64,000 nt of DNA from Amyloporia xantha (GCA_036971615.1 JAYKKR010000033.1:1-64000); one strand, 5' to 3'; positions 1 through 9,028 are shown, numbered from the stretch's first letter. Notes: a model not told the origin generated them from the sequence alone. Made by a program: numbers and translations.

Positions 1-122
1 ACCTAACCTAACCTAACCTAACCTAACCTAACCTAACCTAACCTAACCTAACCTAACCTAACCTAACCTAACCTAACCTAACCTAACCTAACCTAACCTA
101 ACCTAACCTAACCTAACCCTAA
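1..122. repeat. Terminal telomeric repeat array (CCTAA)n
   Basis: About 23 uninterrupted copies of the 5-mer CCTAA start at base 1, with a single 6-mer CCCTAA at the inner end. The C-rich strand reads 5' to 3' from the left end, which is the polarity of a left chromosome end. The G-strand unit is therefore TTAGG, rather than the TTAGGG most often reported from fungi. Confidence 0.93.
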
Positions 123-297
123 GCAAGGGCCTGATGAGTCTATATAAGACGAAATGGGTCGGTGTTGTAAACTCAGCACCTCATTGCCCAGCTCTGTCCC
201 CCGCTCCTCAGCAACTTCCTTCGATAAGGTCGCCTTCGGCTCCCATATCTCAGTCGTCGCTTCGTCGCTCCACCACCTAACCTAACCTAACCCTAAA
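123..297 (+). mobile_element. 3'-terminal fragment of a Coprina-like Penelope element
   Basis: This stretch is a diverged copy of the last 160 bases of the element end found at 8468-8626. It holds the hammerhead core, a hairpin and the closing CCACCACCTAACC junction, followed by three CCTAA units and one CCCTAA up to about base 296. No coding part is present, so it is a strongly 5'-truncated insertion capped by the terminal telomere. Both flanks are telomeric repeat, as expected for an element added to a chromosome end. Confidence 0.85.
127..252 (+). ncRNA. Hammerhead ribozyme motif, copy 1
   Basis: CTGATGA (131-137) is followed by a 3-bp stem GTC/GAC and then GAAA (151-154), the invariant hammerhead core. 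TGGG just after GAAA can pair with CCCA at 242-245, followed by UA at 246-247 as cleavage site. The outer stem I is imperfect here. A conserved inner hairpin (GGTGTTG/CAGCACC) has a loop unlike the other copies while its stem is kept. Activity is inferred, not shown. Confidence 0.7.
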
Positions 298-1260
298 CGG
301 TAATGCACATTTACAAGCACGAGTCAGCTTCATGCCCGGAATGTCGTGGACAGGACCAGGGAGTAAAGCGCGAGGCTGGTGAGCTCCGAGCTGTGCTAGC
401 ATAACGAGGAGTGTTTCTTTGGATGGTAGGCGATGCTCCGGGAGGCGACGCTGGGCGCCCGCGTTGTGATTACGACGATGGCCAAATATATCCTCGATGG
501 ACACAGGAGTACCGCAGTCGATGCATATGATCAAGCGATAAAAAGCATCAACCAGAATTCCCAGAAGCTTGAGGCGCGCGCGGACCTTGTCGGCTTCCTC
601 ACCGTGCAGGGGGGCCTCTGCAAATAAGCGTTCGATGGGAACGTGTGGTTGATCAACATGGCTTGCAGCCTCTTGCATGACGATATCCTCGTCTTCGTCG
701 CTGAATTCATCATCATTGCTCCCTTGGCTGTCCGAGTCTGCATCATTGCCCGGGTTGGTCGACTCGACGTTATCTGACATGACGACATCCAGCGTAGGCG
801 GGAGGGTAGACGCGGCGCCAATCGTGTCGATGGAGTCGTCTCGAGAGTCCGATTGACCAGAAACGGGGCCATGGGGGTCGACGGAGCCAGTATGCGCCTC
901 GAAAGTGCTTGTATGCGCGTCGACGGTGCTTGTATGCGCGTCGACGGTGCTTGTATGCGCGTGAGCGGTGCTTGTATGCGCGTCGACGGTGCTTGTATGC
1001 GCGTGAGCGGTGCTTGTATGCGCGTCGACGGTGCTTGTATGCGCGCTGGGAATGCTTGCATGCGCGTCGAGATGGTCAAGATGGCTGGGTTGCGTAGGAG
1101 GGTCCAGATGCTGATTGCCACCGACGGAATGATCAGAGAGGCGGACGATGTTGCGGAAAGTGTAATAAGAATATCGGGAATGTCGTGGATCGCCACACGG
1201 ACACTCAAACATGCCTGTCTCGGCGTTCCGAGTGACCGTGATACTTTCACCTGGGCGCAT
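298..1260 (-). pseudogene. Telomere-truncated DUF3505-like (telomeric helicase-type) gene fragment
   Basis: An open frame runs toward the telomere and its last codons read straight into telomeric repeat (after residues ACKCALP), so the 3' part has been lost. The first ATG in frame is at 1260. The frame is open further upstream, so an earlier exon is possible. Visible parts are an N-terminal CPCG...H motif, a 7-residue repeat block (AHTST plus two variable residues), an acidic Asp/Glu stretch, then LIICIDCGTPV with H..H spacing and a final IPGM...CKC. The last part resembles the paired Cys/His motifs of fungal DUF3505 proteins, which are often attached to subtelomeric RecQ-like helicases. The family call is from memory of motif spacing and is moderate. 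Confidence 0.6.
905..1071. repeat. 21-bp coding minisatellite
   Basis: Eight head-to-tail 21-bp units (starts near 905, 926, 947, 968, 989, 1010, 1031, 1052) share GTGCTTGTATGCGCG. They alternate between GTCGACG and GTGAGCG endings and encode seven-residue repeats in the truncated minus-strand gene. Unit length keeps the reading frame. Confidence 0.9.
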
Positions 1261-2769
1261 CCCGGTTAGCGGACGCGATGGAAGTGTATGCAATGGCCCA
1301 CCTTTGTTCTGGAACTTTATTTTACATGAGGGATTATGAAAATTGGTCTTGTGCTCTTTGGCGTCTTTGAGAAGAAATTGGGGCCATCTGCAGCCTTTGA
1401 CAGTACAGCTGGTGATACAGATTAGACTGAGGTCACATCGGCGGATACGCGGATCTTACGTATCATACTTGCGGTCTGCTTTAGGCATTGCGCAAATATT
1501 AAATTAGACATGCGACAGCAGGCAGCCAGGCGGGTGTGCGTGCGAGGGGGTAGGAAAAGGCTTCAAATGAAACGAGATTGAGACAGAGTAGCATACATCA
1601 GGGCCTAGCCTAGCCTAATTGAAGCGCGTAAGAAGGTTCTCACTTGCTACAGTTAGGACTAGACCGGGGAGACATGGAGGTAGAGAGAAGAGAAAGACCA
1701 GCGGACTCTGCGCGCGGAAGCGTGTCGAGTCACATGGGCCCGGGCAGATCACATGATGGCGTGGTGCACGTGAGAGCGCGGATCGACGCAAAATCGACAA
1801 CGTATCGCACTGCATCGACAACGTATCGTCACTGCATCGGCGGTTCACGTGCATGCATCGGCGTATCGCCCGCGGATCGACGCCACACGTGACATATGTC
1901 ATGACATGTTTCACGGCCCGGGCAGGGAAAATGGAGAGGTGGGATTAAGAGCCGTGTCTTGTAAATAAAAAAGATTGTTTAGTGCGTACAATGAAATACC
2001 ATGACGAGCGAACCAAACAAGCAGCAAGCAGAGGTCTGGCATACCCCGACCCGAATATAGGGTTAGGGCAGCCGCCGCTCAAAAGTTGCGAAATTGGGGA
2101 CTTGGGGATCTCATCTTGGGCAACGAGGCTCACAAATTGAAAAATGCGAGACTTGGTGGTGTAATGTGGTTGATAGGCGGTTGGGTGTGCTAAGTGAGCT
2201 GCGTCGCTACACGGGGGCACACAGCTGGCTGCCCTGTCAGCCACGCTGATAAAAACACCCGTTGGGAAAAACCACCCAGTGTGACTTGTAGGATACGATA
2301 ACTGTGGCGCTGCTGCCACTCCCGGCAATGCAAGAATTCTCAAGGGTTGGTCTTGGCGATACACGCCATTAATATCGGGAGTGGGGACGACACGGGCTCT
2401 GTGCGCGCTGCATGGGCTCCCATGAAAGGCAAGACATGCACAATCTTGGGCAAAATAACAAGAGTATTGCTTACACTGCTTCGATAACATACATGAGCGC
2501 CGAACTACATGTACGACATTGAAAGGACAACAACAAATGCACGTGCAACAGAAGAGACGTTCTACAAATTCGAAAAAAAACATTGGCGAGAGACAAAAAC
2601 GGCCACCGGTGCGGAGAGATACAAGTACAAGGTGCAGAGGGTACGAGATGCGGACGGACACTGACTCTGGGAGCTAAAATTACACGGTTTGCCGAAACAG
2701 AGGCTGGTAGTGGTACACAGACATCAAGAAACATACCATTCTCGTACTAAACTCGTCCTGGTTGCGCGA
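1261..2769. other. Intergenic, no supported gene
   Basis: Several open frames cross this stretch, but none has splice signals, conserved motifs or a sensible composition. Around 1778-1890 there is a local cluster of near-repeats (ATCGACAACGTATCG and GCGGATCGACGC each occur twice) with nearby CACGTG-like sites. It holds the upstream region of the truncated gene and the 3' flank of the next one. Confidence 0.5.
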
Positions 2770-4913
2770 TTACTCTTGCACATGAAAGCCAGGCCATTTG
2801 GGGAATAGCATCTGGTCGTCCTGGTCCCGGAGAAACTTGTACACGTATCGAGCGACATCGACACCGGCGATCGTCTCCACAACGCATAGCAGCATATGCT
2901 CAAACGCGGGCTGCAAGTGTGACACGCCGTGGTACCGTTTGCCTTCGTGCTCTTGAATGCCCAACTGCGTCCACGCAATATGCATGGCATGGAAATGCAT
3001 CGCGCGAGAGTGATCACGCATGTGGGCTTCAGTCCACACCGGGTCGATGAGAATCAGGCAGCCGTACTATAAGGACGTGAGACGGCGGGTGAGTGGTGAA
3101 CATTATGGGTACTGACGAGATGGAATAGTTTGCTGAGCCTGTTCTGCATGGTGACCGAATGCTTGTGCGTGGCGTGCCACATGTCATACTCAAGCCGTAC
3201 GATTTGCCAGATTTCGCGCTCAGGGAGCTGCCCGTGCGATTCAAAGAGCCGCGGATGCAGCCTGCGGAACAACTTCTTGGCGAACTCGCCCTTCGCGCTC
3301 TTGGCCAGTTGGGAATAGTCGGTACCCCATTTTATATGGTCGATGCGAGTGAGCACACGACACACAATCTGCGCGCCGAGCGATTGCTGCGTAGTCTGAT
3401 CGAGGAGCTGCGCGAGATGAGCCAGGTGTGAGGGCGTAGGTGACTGTACTCACAACAGCCCTCTGCAGAAGGCGTTCCTGTCTGTCTTCCTCTTCGTCAC
3501 ACTTCAAAGACTGTGTGGACTGATGAACAGCTTCGTAGGGGGTCTGGATGGCGAGGTCACGGAAGATGTCTTGCTGCAAGAAGACATGTAAGTGATGGTA
3601 CACGAATGCGGGCGATACTGACCCAAACCGCCGTCGGGAGCCATACAACACCAGCGATCAGCCGCACAAATGCCAACTCTTCCAATTTGTTGCGCGACGC
3701 GACGGGTAAGGTGGTGAGGTACTCCTTCACGTGCGGACCGTCGACGTACCGCTTGCGCTTGAGGTGATTTAACATCATGGCACGTACTGAAGCCTTGCGA
3801 TGGAACTGGAAGTAGACAGTCAATGGCGTATATGCGTGCAAGGGGACACGGAATTACCTCTCCAGGAGGGGGCGTAAGTGCTGGCACGCGACTGTCAGCG
3901 CGCGCAGCATCTCTCTCGTCGCTGTTCTCAGGATCGTGGTCCTCATCGCTGGCATGCCCGCCGAGTCCTTCACCATCGCCCTCGCCGTCTCCTTCACCAT
4001 CGCCCTCGCCGTCTCCTTCACCATCGCCCTCGCCGTCGCCTTCACCATCGCCCTCGCCGTCGCCCTCGCCGTCGCCCTCGCCGTCGCCGTCGCCGTCGCC
4101 TTCACCTGGGCCCTCGCCTTCGTCATCCTGTTCCCCATCTCCTGGCCCTGCGCCCTCACCCTGGCCTTCGCGGTCATCGTCATTGCGACCCTGGGACTGA
4201 CTGTTCAAGGCTTGCGAGGGGGTGCGACGCGGGGGCCTGCCGCCAGTAGAGATGCGTGCAGTCTGGCGTTTCTTGCGGGTCGTGGGAATGGGTTGGGAAG
4301 ATGCAGGTATGTTCTGGTTGGCAGCCTGGGACTGACTGCAATCGACACTCGGATTGCGCGGGTCGCCGGGAGGGCTACGGGGAATGGGTGGATGGGGTAC
4401 AGGAGAACGCGAAGCGTGCGGACGAGGAACAGGGTTCACATGCGGAAGGGGTTTTGTGAGATCAATTTTACCAGGAGGGGGGCCGTTCTTGCGTTCGCGA
4501 GCGCGCTGCTCGGCGACAGCGACTGTAGGCGCGTTATCTTCCTCGTCTTCTTCTTCATCGTCGGTGGGAACCTGCGAAATATCCTTGCGGCGTTTGTAGT
4601 TGGGGACAGATGGCGGGTGCACATGATGGTGCCGGGCGTATGTGTTGATTGCTTTGATGGCATCGCGAACGTCGTGCGCCAAAGTGATGTCCGGGCTTGA
4701 GCGAGACTCAGGGATGTCCTTGGGAACTTTATGGAAGGCTTGTTGTGTGACTCGCAGGGAATCCCGGACTTTGCGGAGGCGGGCTCTGTATTCAAGCCGC
4801 GCGCGCTGTGGACAATTGGGATCGTCGTTGGGAGAGGGCTCGTGGGATGGCTCGGGCGCGGGCTCTGGAGAGTGCTCGGAAGATTGGTCTGGAGAGCGCT
4901 CCGGAGAGGACAT
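2770..4913 (-). CDS. Hypothetical acidic-repeat protein, 5 exons
   Basis: The product is not recognised. Five exons join cleanly in phase 0: 4913-3858, 3805-3623, 3573-3454, 3407-3117 and 3066-2770 (donors GTAATT, GTCAGT, GTGAGT, GTCAGT; all acceptors AG), giving 648 residues. The start is the first ATG after a TTG-initiated extension. The N-terminus is Pro/Ser/Glu-rich, and the middle has a Lys/Arg patch. Residues roughly 265-315 are a (GEGD)n run, highly acidic. The last 300 residues are ordered-looking, with many His, Trp and Leu, ending FPKWPGFHVQE. There is no signal peptide or membrane segment. It is transcribed away from the small basic gene at 5172, sharing the gap between them. It could be a lineage-specific nuclear or chromatin protein, but that is inference from composition only. 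Confidence 0.75.
3958..4115. repeat. Gly-Glu-Gly-Asp coding microsatellite
   Basis: Imperfect 6- and 12-bp units (CCCTCGCCGTC and TTCACCATCG) are iterated within exon 1 of the minus-strand gene and encode alternating GEGD. The complementary strand and other frames are also open here (Pro-Ser and Leu-Ala repeats), but these are by-products of the repeat. Confidence 0.85.
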
Positions 4914-5171
4914 GGTGGACAAGAAGAAACCAAGAAATGGGGGCTATTTTTTTGCATCCAGGGACTCTAAATATCGCTGAACGCGATCACGTGGAGATGT
5001 CAAAGGAGGGCCGACGCGTCCAAGGATCGACAGCCATGGCGTCATAGATGCCCAGTGGCGTCACGATCACCTGACGCAGGTAGCACGACCAGACGACGCG
5101 CATACAGACACAGGGCGCATATACCCACCAAAAAACATCTTCGACCTGTACCACCACTACACACTCCCGCC
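4914..5171. promoter_or_regulatory. Divergent promoter gap
   Basis: These 258 bases separate two start codons pointing away from each other (4913 minus, 5172 plus). The region likely drives both genes. No clear TATA box was seen on either strand. Confidence 0.5.
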
Positions 5172-5845
5172 ATGTCCGAGCTCGACCACTTCCTCCTCAG
5201 CGAGACCATACCCGATGATCCCACCGAGAGCCGCCAGTACTACTGGAGCAAGAAACTGCTCGAAGAGAAACGTAACGAGGACAAGTTACCGAAGTAGACC
5301 AACTCTTGCGCTGCTGCGAGAGACACTGACCGTTCTGCAGCGACAAGGTCAAGGTCTTCATAGACGAGTGGCGTTGCGCGCACGGTAGAAAACCGAGCTT
5401 GTCCCGCACGCATATACTGACCACGGACAGTGCTCTCGAGCGACATCCCCGGTCTCACCGTCTGGAAGGAGCGGTGCCCGGACGTCATTCCCACAAATTG
5501 GATCCTCATCAGCGGAGAGGAGTACATCATGTGGAAGGAGGGTGTCGACCCCATGGACTTGGGGAACATCGTCGTGCCCAGTACTTGCGCAGACACACCC
5601 GGGACCCCCAAGGGTAGAATCAGGATCCGGGCGAGCGACAGGACAGTGCCTATCAACCCGAACACGCCGGAGAAGAAGAAGAAAAAGAGGGCTCCCCCGA
5701 AGAAGAAGGTCGAGACGACGGTGAGTGTGTCGCCTGTCTGCGTGTGCTCACGGGAGCTGAGCTGCCACAGTCGAAGCGTCAACGCGAGAATGCGAGCCCC
5801 GGCCCGTCAGGCAGCAAGGGGGGGAAGCGTGCTAGGCGCGGCTGA
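5172..5845 (+). CDS. Hypothetical small protein with basic tail, 4 exons
   Basis: The product is not recognised. Exons are 5172-5293 (or 5284), 5341-5384, 5431-5720 and 5771-5845. Introns use GTAGAC (or GTTACC), GTAGAA and GTGAGT donors and AG acceptors, and frame is kept throughout, giving about 173-176 residues. The protein begins MSELDHFLLSETIPDD, has a charged region (YYWSKKLLEEKRNEDK) and DKVKVFIDEWR. It then has a folded-looking middle with many Trp and Ile (LTVWKERCPDVIPTNW, YIMWKEG), and ends in Lys-rich runs plus KRARRG, a likely nuclear-localisation tail. Its neighbour is the acidic-repeat gene, read divergently. A strongly acidic and a strongly basic product from one promoter region might interact, but this is conjecture. 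Confidence 0.72.
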
Positions 5846-6111
5846 TGGCAGAGCACTGCGTTGAGAGAAAACAAACTGGGACTCGGGCTTCGGAGCGTGC
5901 GAATCGTCAGGCTGTATGACAAAAGGCTGCATTCTTGTAACAATAGCTCTCCTGTACATGGAAAACGAACGGAATTGTGTATATTAAAAAAGTGGCCTTA
6001 TCACGGTGTGACTGACCTGTGTGTGATGCTGAGGACGCGGCCTGCAGTGGGCGTCAATACGGACATGAGCAAGTGTGGCCCACTCTGAGTATGTAGCAGA
6101 GGAGTAGCAGT

Positions 6112-6980
6112 AACTCTCGGCTCAGTGTTACTGCCGTGGGCGCGAATTTGGCTGGGCGCGCGAAGAGGACCCACCATTCGCGCGCCCTCCCCTCCCTCGC
6201 TGCGCTCGGGGGGTCCCCCGAACCGGGCGCGCTCAGGTGGGCACACTAAAGCCTCGTTCGCGCATTTAATGAGATAGGGGGTATAGTGGGGACAGGCCGG
6301 CTTCATGCAAGGCTTGCCGAGCTGGACCTAACCTAACCTAACTAAGAACCTAACGATAACGCGCGGCTGAGTGTTACTGCCGTCGACACGAATTTGGCTG
6401 GGTCCTAACCTAACCTAACCGTGTGGAGACTAGTAACAATAACTCTCGGCTCAGTGTTACTGCCGTGGACACGAATTTGGCTGGGCGCGCGAAGAGGACC
6501 CACCATTCGCGCGCCCTCCCCTCCCTCGCTACGCTCGGGGGGTCCCCCGAACCGGGCGCGCTCAGGTGGGCACACTAAAGCCTCGTTCGCGCATTTAACG
6601 AGATAGGGGGTATAATTGGGACAGGCCGGCTTCATGCAAGGCTTGCCGAGCTGGACCTAACCTAACCTAACTAAGAACCTAACGATAACGCGCGGCTCAG
6701 TGTTACTGCGGTCGACAAGAATTTTGCTCGGTCCTAACCTAACCGTGCGGAGACTAGTAACGATAACTCAGGGCTCAGTGTTACTGCCGTGGACACGAAT
6801 TTGGCTGGGCGCGCGAAGAGGACCCACCATTCGCGCGCCCTCCCCTCCCTCGCTACGCTCGGGGGGTCCCCCGAACCGGGCGCACTCAGGTGGGCACACT
6901 AAAGCCTCGTTCGCGCATTTAACGAGATAGGGGGTATAATTGGGACAGGCAGGCTTCATACAAGGCTTTCCAAGTGACGG
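6112..6980. repeat. Three tandem 325-bp subtelomeric repeats with telomeric seeds
   Basis: Units begin near 6112, 6441 and 6765 (periods 329 and 324), starting AACTCTCGGCTCAGTG or a close variant. Each contains an 11-bp perfect inverted repeat, GGGCGCGCGAA...TTCGCGCGCCC (6154-6164/6177-6187 in unit 1), a G6/C5 dyad, and a run ending in AACGAGATAGGGGGTATA. The first two units close with CCTAACCTAAC tracts (about 6329, 6403, 6655, 6734) and a short second copy of the GTGTTACTGC start. Open frames across the units are repeated by the repeat itself and are not taken as genes. Confidence 0.88.
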
Positions 6981-7215
6981 CCGTGCACAAGTGCACTTCT
7001 GCAGTCATTGCTGAGGCAAGTACACGTGTTTTACGTGTCAAATAGGGTCCTCAATACGACCAGGAGCAGTACTTGTGTAAGAGGGGGGACAGGGTGGCGG
7101 GCGAAGCTGGTGGGAGCGGGGGTGTGGGCGCCTAAAGTGTATAGCTAGTCGGATGTGGTGTCTTCGTCGAACAGAGTACCGTGCGTAGACTAGTATGTGG
7201 CGAGAATATGCTGAG

Positions 7216-7567
7216 CGTGTAATACACGGATCGCATGAGGCGCAGGGAAGGAGCAACGCAGCGAGACGGACCAAGGCTAACCTGGCTCTAGACACCAGGA
7301 CTGCGGAGAGAGGCGGCGTCAGGTGTATATCGTCGACAGACTGCAGGGGGATCGTCGAATGCAGAGCGTGTAGGTACACGGCTCGCATGGTCGCCTGAGA
7401 GATGGTGTGTGCAAGAGGGTAGGGACGCCGAGTGCACCAGAGCTACAGGCGCGCCCGGCGCGTGAGGTAGAAGGGCGGGCGCATGCAGTCGACGGTGGTA
7501 TGGCGCGCCGTAGGAGCCCTGTTCAAAAAGAAATACGTCCCACCGATGCTGAGCGTGTAGGTACACG
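7216..7567. repeat. Three dispersed copies of a GAGCGTGTA palindrome
   Basis: The motif GAGCGTGTA-GG-TACACGGCTCGCA occurs at 7364-7385 and 7551-7573, with a variant at 7213-7233. The inverted halves CGTGTA and TACACG are exact in all three. The copies are 151 and 187 bases apart in otherwise unlike sequence, so the motif itself is what is repeated. Confidence 0.7.
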
Positions 7568-7864
7568 GCTCGCAAGGGTGGTTGGACGAGTGAGATGGGC
7601 AGGAGAGCTTGAGTACCCACCTGAAGGCCCAGCACGGCTGCCACCCTGCACGCTGTCCCTCGTCTGCCTGCCGTTCTGCGCAACATCCTCCCTCCAAAAC
7701 ACCTTTGGGCGAGGCCGACGGGCCATACGCGCGAGTCGCAAACGCTCCGGCGCGTGCTGGAGGTGGTGGTGAACGAGCCAGTTCCGAGTTGTCGGGCGGG
7801 TGTGGCACGGGCGCTTGGCGGCTCGACTTGTCCCGAGCATATCTCGACAACGCCGCTTGCGACT

Positions 7865-7904
7865 GCTACGGGGTAACTTGCGAAAGCAAGCTACGACCCG
7901 TAGC
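7865..7904. other. Two-part hairpin with GAAA loop
   Basis: GCTACGGG (7865-7872) pairs with CCCGTAGC (7897-7904). Inside, CTTGC (7877-7881) pairs with GCAAG (7886-7890) around a GAAA tetraloop. The two helices are separated by short internal loops. It is a good RNA hairpin, of unknown role. Confidence 0.6.
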
Positions 7905-8181
7905 TACGAGTCGCAAGCGAGTCGGTGGCGAAACGGGACGGGATGAGGGAGTCGCAAGAGGGACTTTGCGGGTGGCGCCGACCCGTGAGACACCTCTGAT
8001 CGCCGTTGCCGCCGGCGACGAACGGCTGATCCGCGCACCGTCGCCCCTTTTGCGAACGGTAGATAGGATGTAGGCCGTTAGATTGAGGGTGTTCCGAGGG
8101 CAAATGGCGCGGAATTGATGTACGGCAGGACGGGAGAGTGCGGGAAGTGCCGAATGGACCATTCGGCGGCTGGCATATGGG

Positions 8182-8626
8182 TAGGCCTGCCTAGGCCATG
8201 ACGTCAAGGGTGGCACATGTGATTGCATGAATCACATGCACCGGCTCGGGTACTTCGGTGACTTCTCGGAACGGCGGAACGCCGACGGAATGACGTCACT
8301 CCTATTTATAGGAGACAGGTCTAGACAATGACATCATAGTCCGAGTCCACCCGATGGCGGGATAATGCCATTGGCTCGGTCTCGTCGGCAACTATTAATA
8401 AGATATTATGCCGTCGTACGATTCTCAAAGTCGTACGATGCGAGGTATTTCTCGCTTACCAAGATAGAGGGCCTGATGAGTCTATAAAAGACGAAATGGG
8501 TCGGTGTTGGATCCCCAGCACCTCATTGCCTTGCTCTGTCTCCTGCTCCTCAGCAACTTCCTCCGCTAAGGTCGCCTTCGGCTCCCATAGCTCCGTCGTC
8601 GCTTCGTCGCTCCACCACCTAACCTA
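8182..8626 (+). repeat. Left terminal repeat of the Penelope-like element
   Basis: It matches 13949-14393 at a constant offset of 5767 with no difference noticed. It contains several dyads: TGTGATT-GCATG-AATCACA, CGGCG-GAA-CGCCG and CTCCTAT-TT-ATAGGAG. A direct repeat GTCGTACGAT and the hammerhead ribozyme are at its 3' end. It ends at the CACCTAACCTA junction. Confidence 0.92.
8468..8594 (+). ncRNA. Hammerhead ribozyme motif, copy 2
   Basis: The core is exact: CTGATGA (8473-8479), stem II GTC/GAC with a 7-nt loop, then GAAA (8493-8496). Stem III is closed by TGGG (8497-8500) and CCCA (8584-8587), followed by UA (8588-8589), a legal NUH cleavage site. Stem I is formed by GGGC (8469-8472) and GCTC (8590-8593). 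Stem III encloses about 80 nt, including hairpin GGTGTTGG/CCAGCACC. Hammerheads in the terminal repeats of Penelope-like elements are established. The large stem III is unusual, and the exact fold is inferred. Confidence 0.78.
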
Positions 8627-9028
8627 GCGGGGTGAATCGGCGGTTAAAGCGCGCACTTTGATGGCACCGGTGTGAGCCGGGTACGGTAATAATCCAAAGT
8701 ATGAGCGATGGCGCGCCTTCTGGGTGTATACCCTGGGACGTTCGAAGCGAAATGGGTAATCAGCAGCCAACCAGCTTGGAGCGTTTATTCGCTTCGAGGT
8801 GAGGGGTTCAACGACTAGATGGTTGTGGGCGGAGCTCTGTTTCTCGCCTCTGTGACGGAGATGGTATTCTCGGGATGGCTGGGGATCACGCCACCTGGGC
8901 CGTTGGCCTTAGTTCCCGCAAGGGGGCGAGGGTTCGACGCGAACTCCTCTCTTGAACATGTGAGCATCTCCGCTTAAGATATAGTCTATATAGTGGCGAA
9001 AGTCACGGTGATACGCTAAACGTGTAAA
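8616..9028 (+). ncRNA. Group I intron-like ribozyme in the element's 5' leader
   Basis: The conserved R and S blocks are plain: GGTTCAACGACTAGATGG (8805-8822) and TTAAGATATAGTC (8974-8986). A full topology can be drawn: P1 CACCU (8616-8620) with GGGUG (8630-8634), ending in the U.G pair that marks the cleavage site; P2 GCGCGCACTTTG (8649-8660) with CAAAGT and GCGCGC (8695-8716); P3 CCUUCU/AGAUGG (8716-8721/8817-8822, one mismatch); P4 GGGUGU/GCAGCC (8722-8727/8763-8768, one mismatch); P5 TACCC/GGGTA (8729-8733/8754-8758); P6 CTTGGAGCG/CGCTTCGAG (8775-8783/8790-8798); P7 GACTA/TAGTC (8813-8817/8982-8986); P8 GCGGAG/CTCCGC (8829-8834/8968-8973); P9 GTGGC-GAAA-GTCAC (8993-9006). No homing endonuclease is present. 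The 3' splice site was not found, so splicing or plain self-cleavage are both possible. Confidence 0.82.

Larger units (their letters stand above)
6981..8181. other. Non-coding subtelomeric spacer rich in short inverted repeats
   Basis: No gene is supported. The strand carries three copies of a palindrome CGTGTA-(1-2)-TACACG followed by GG(A/C)TCGCA, at 7216, 7367 and 7554. It also has a long hairpin at 7865-7904, and a 9-bp dyad GCCGAATGG-A-CCATTCGGC at 8149-8167, just before the element's terminal repeat. Confidence 0.6.

Noticed and set aside
905..1071. Possible CRISPR-like array
   Set aside because: The 21-bp units are contiguous with no spacers and encode protein repeats in a eukaryotic gene.
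1945..2661. 238-codon minus-strand frame
   Set aside because: No ATG at the first codon, no splice context, and Cys/Phe/His-rich composition without any motif.
3823..4200. Plus-strand frame encoding a long Pro-Ser repeat
   Set aside because: It is the antisense of the GEGD-coding microsatellite in a well-supported minus-strand exon; every frame is open across such repeats.
6001..6959. Three similar 63-101 codon minus-strand frames (MKPACP...)
   Set aside because: They recur only because the DNA unit is tandemly repeated; their ends fall in telomeric tracts and there is no sign of codon-level constraint.
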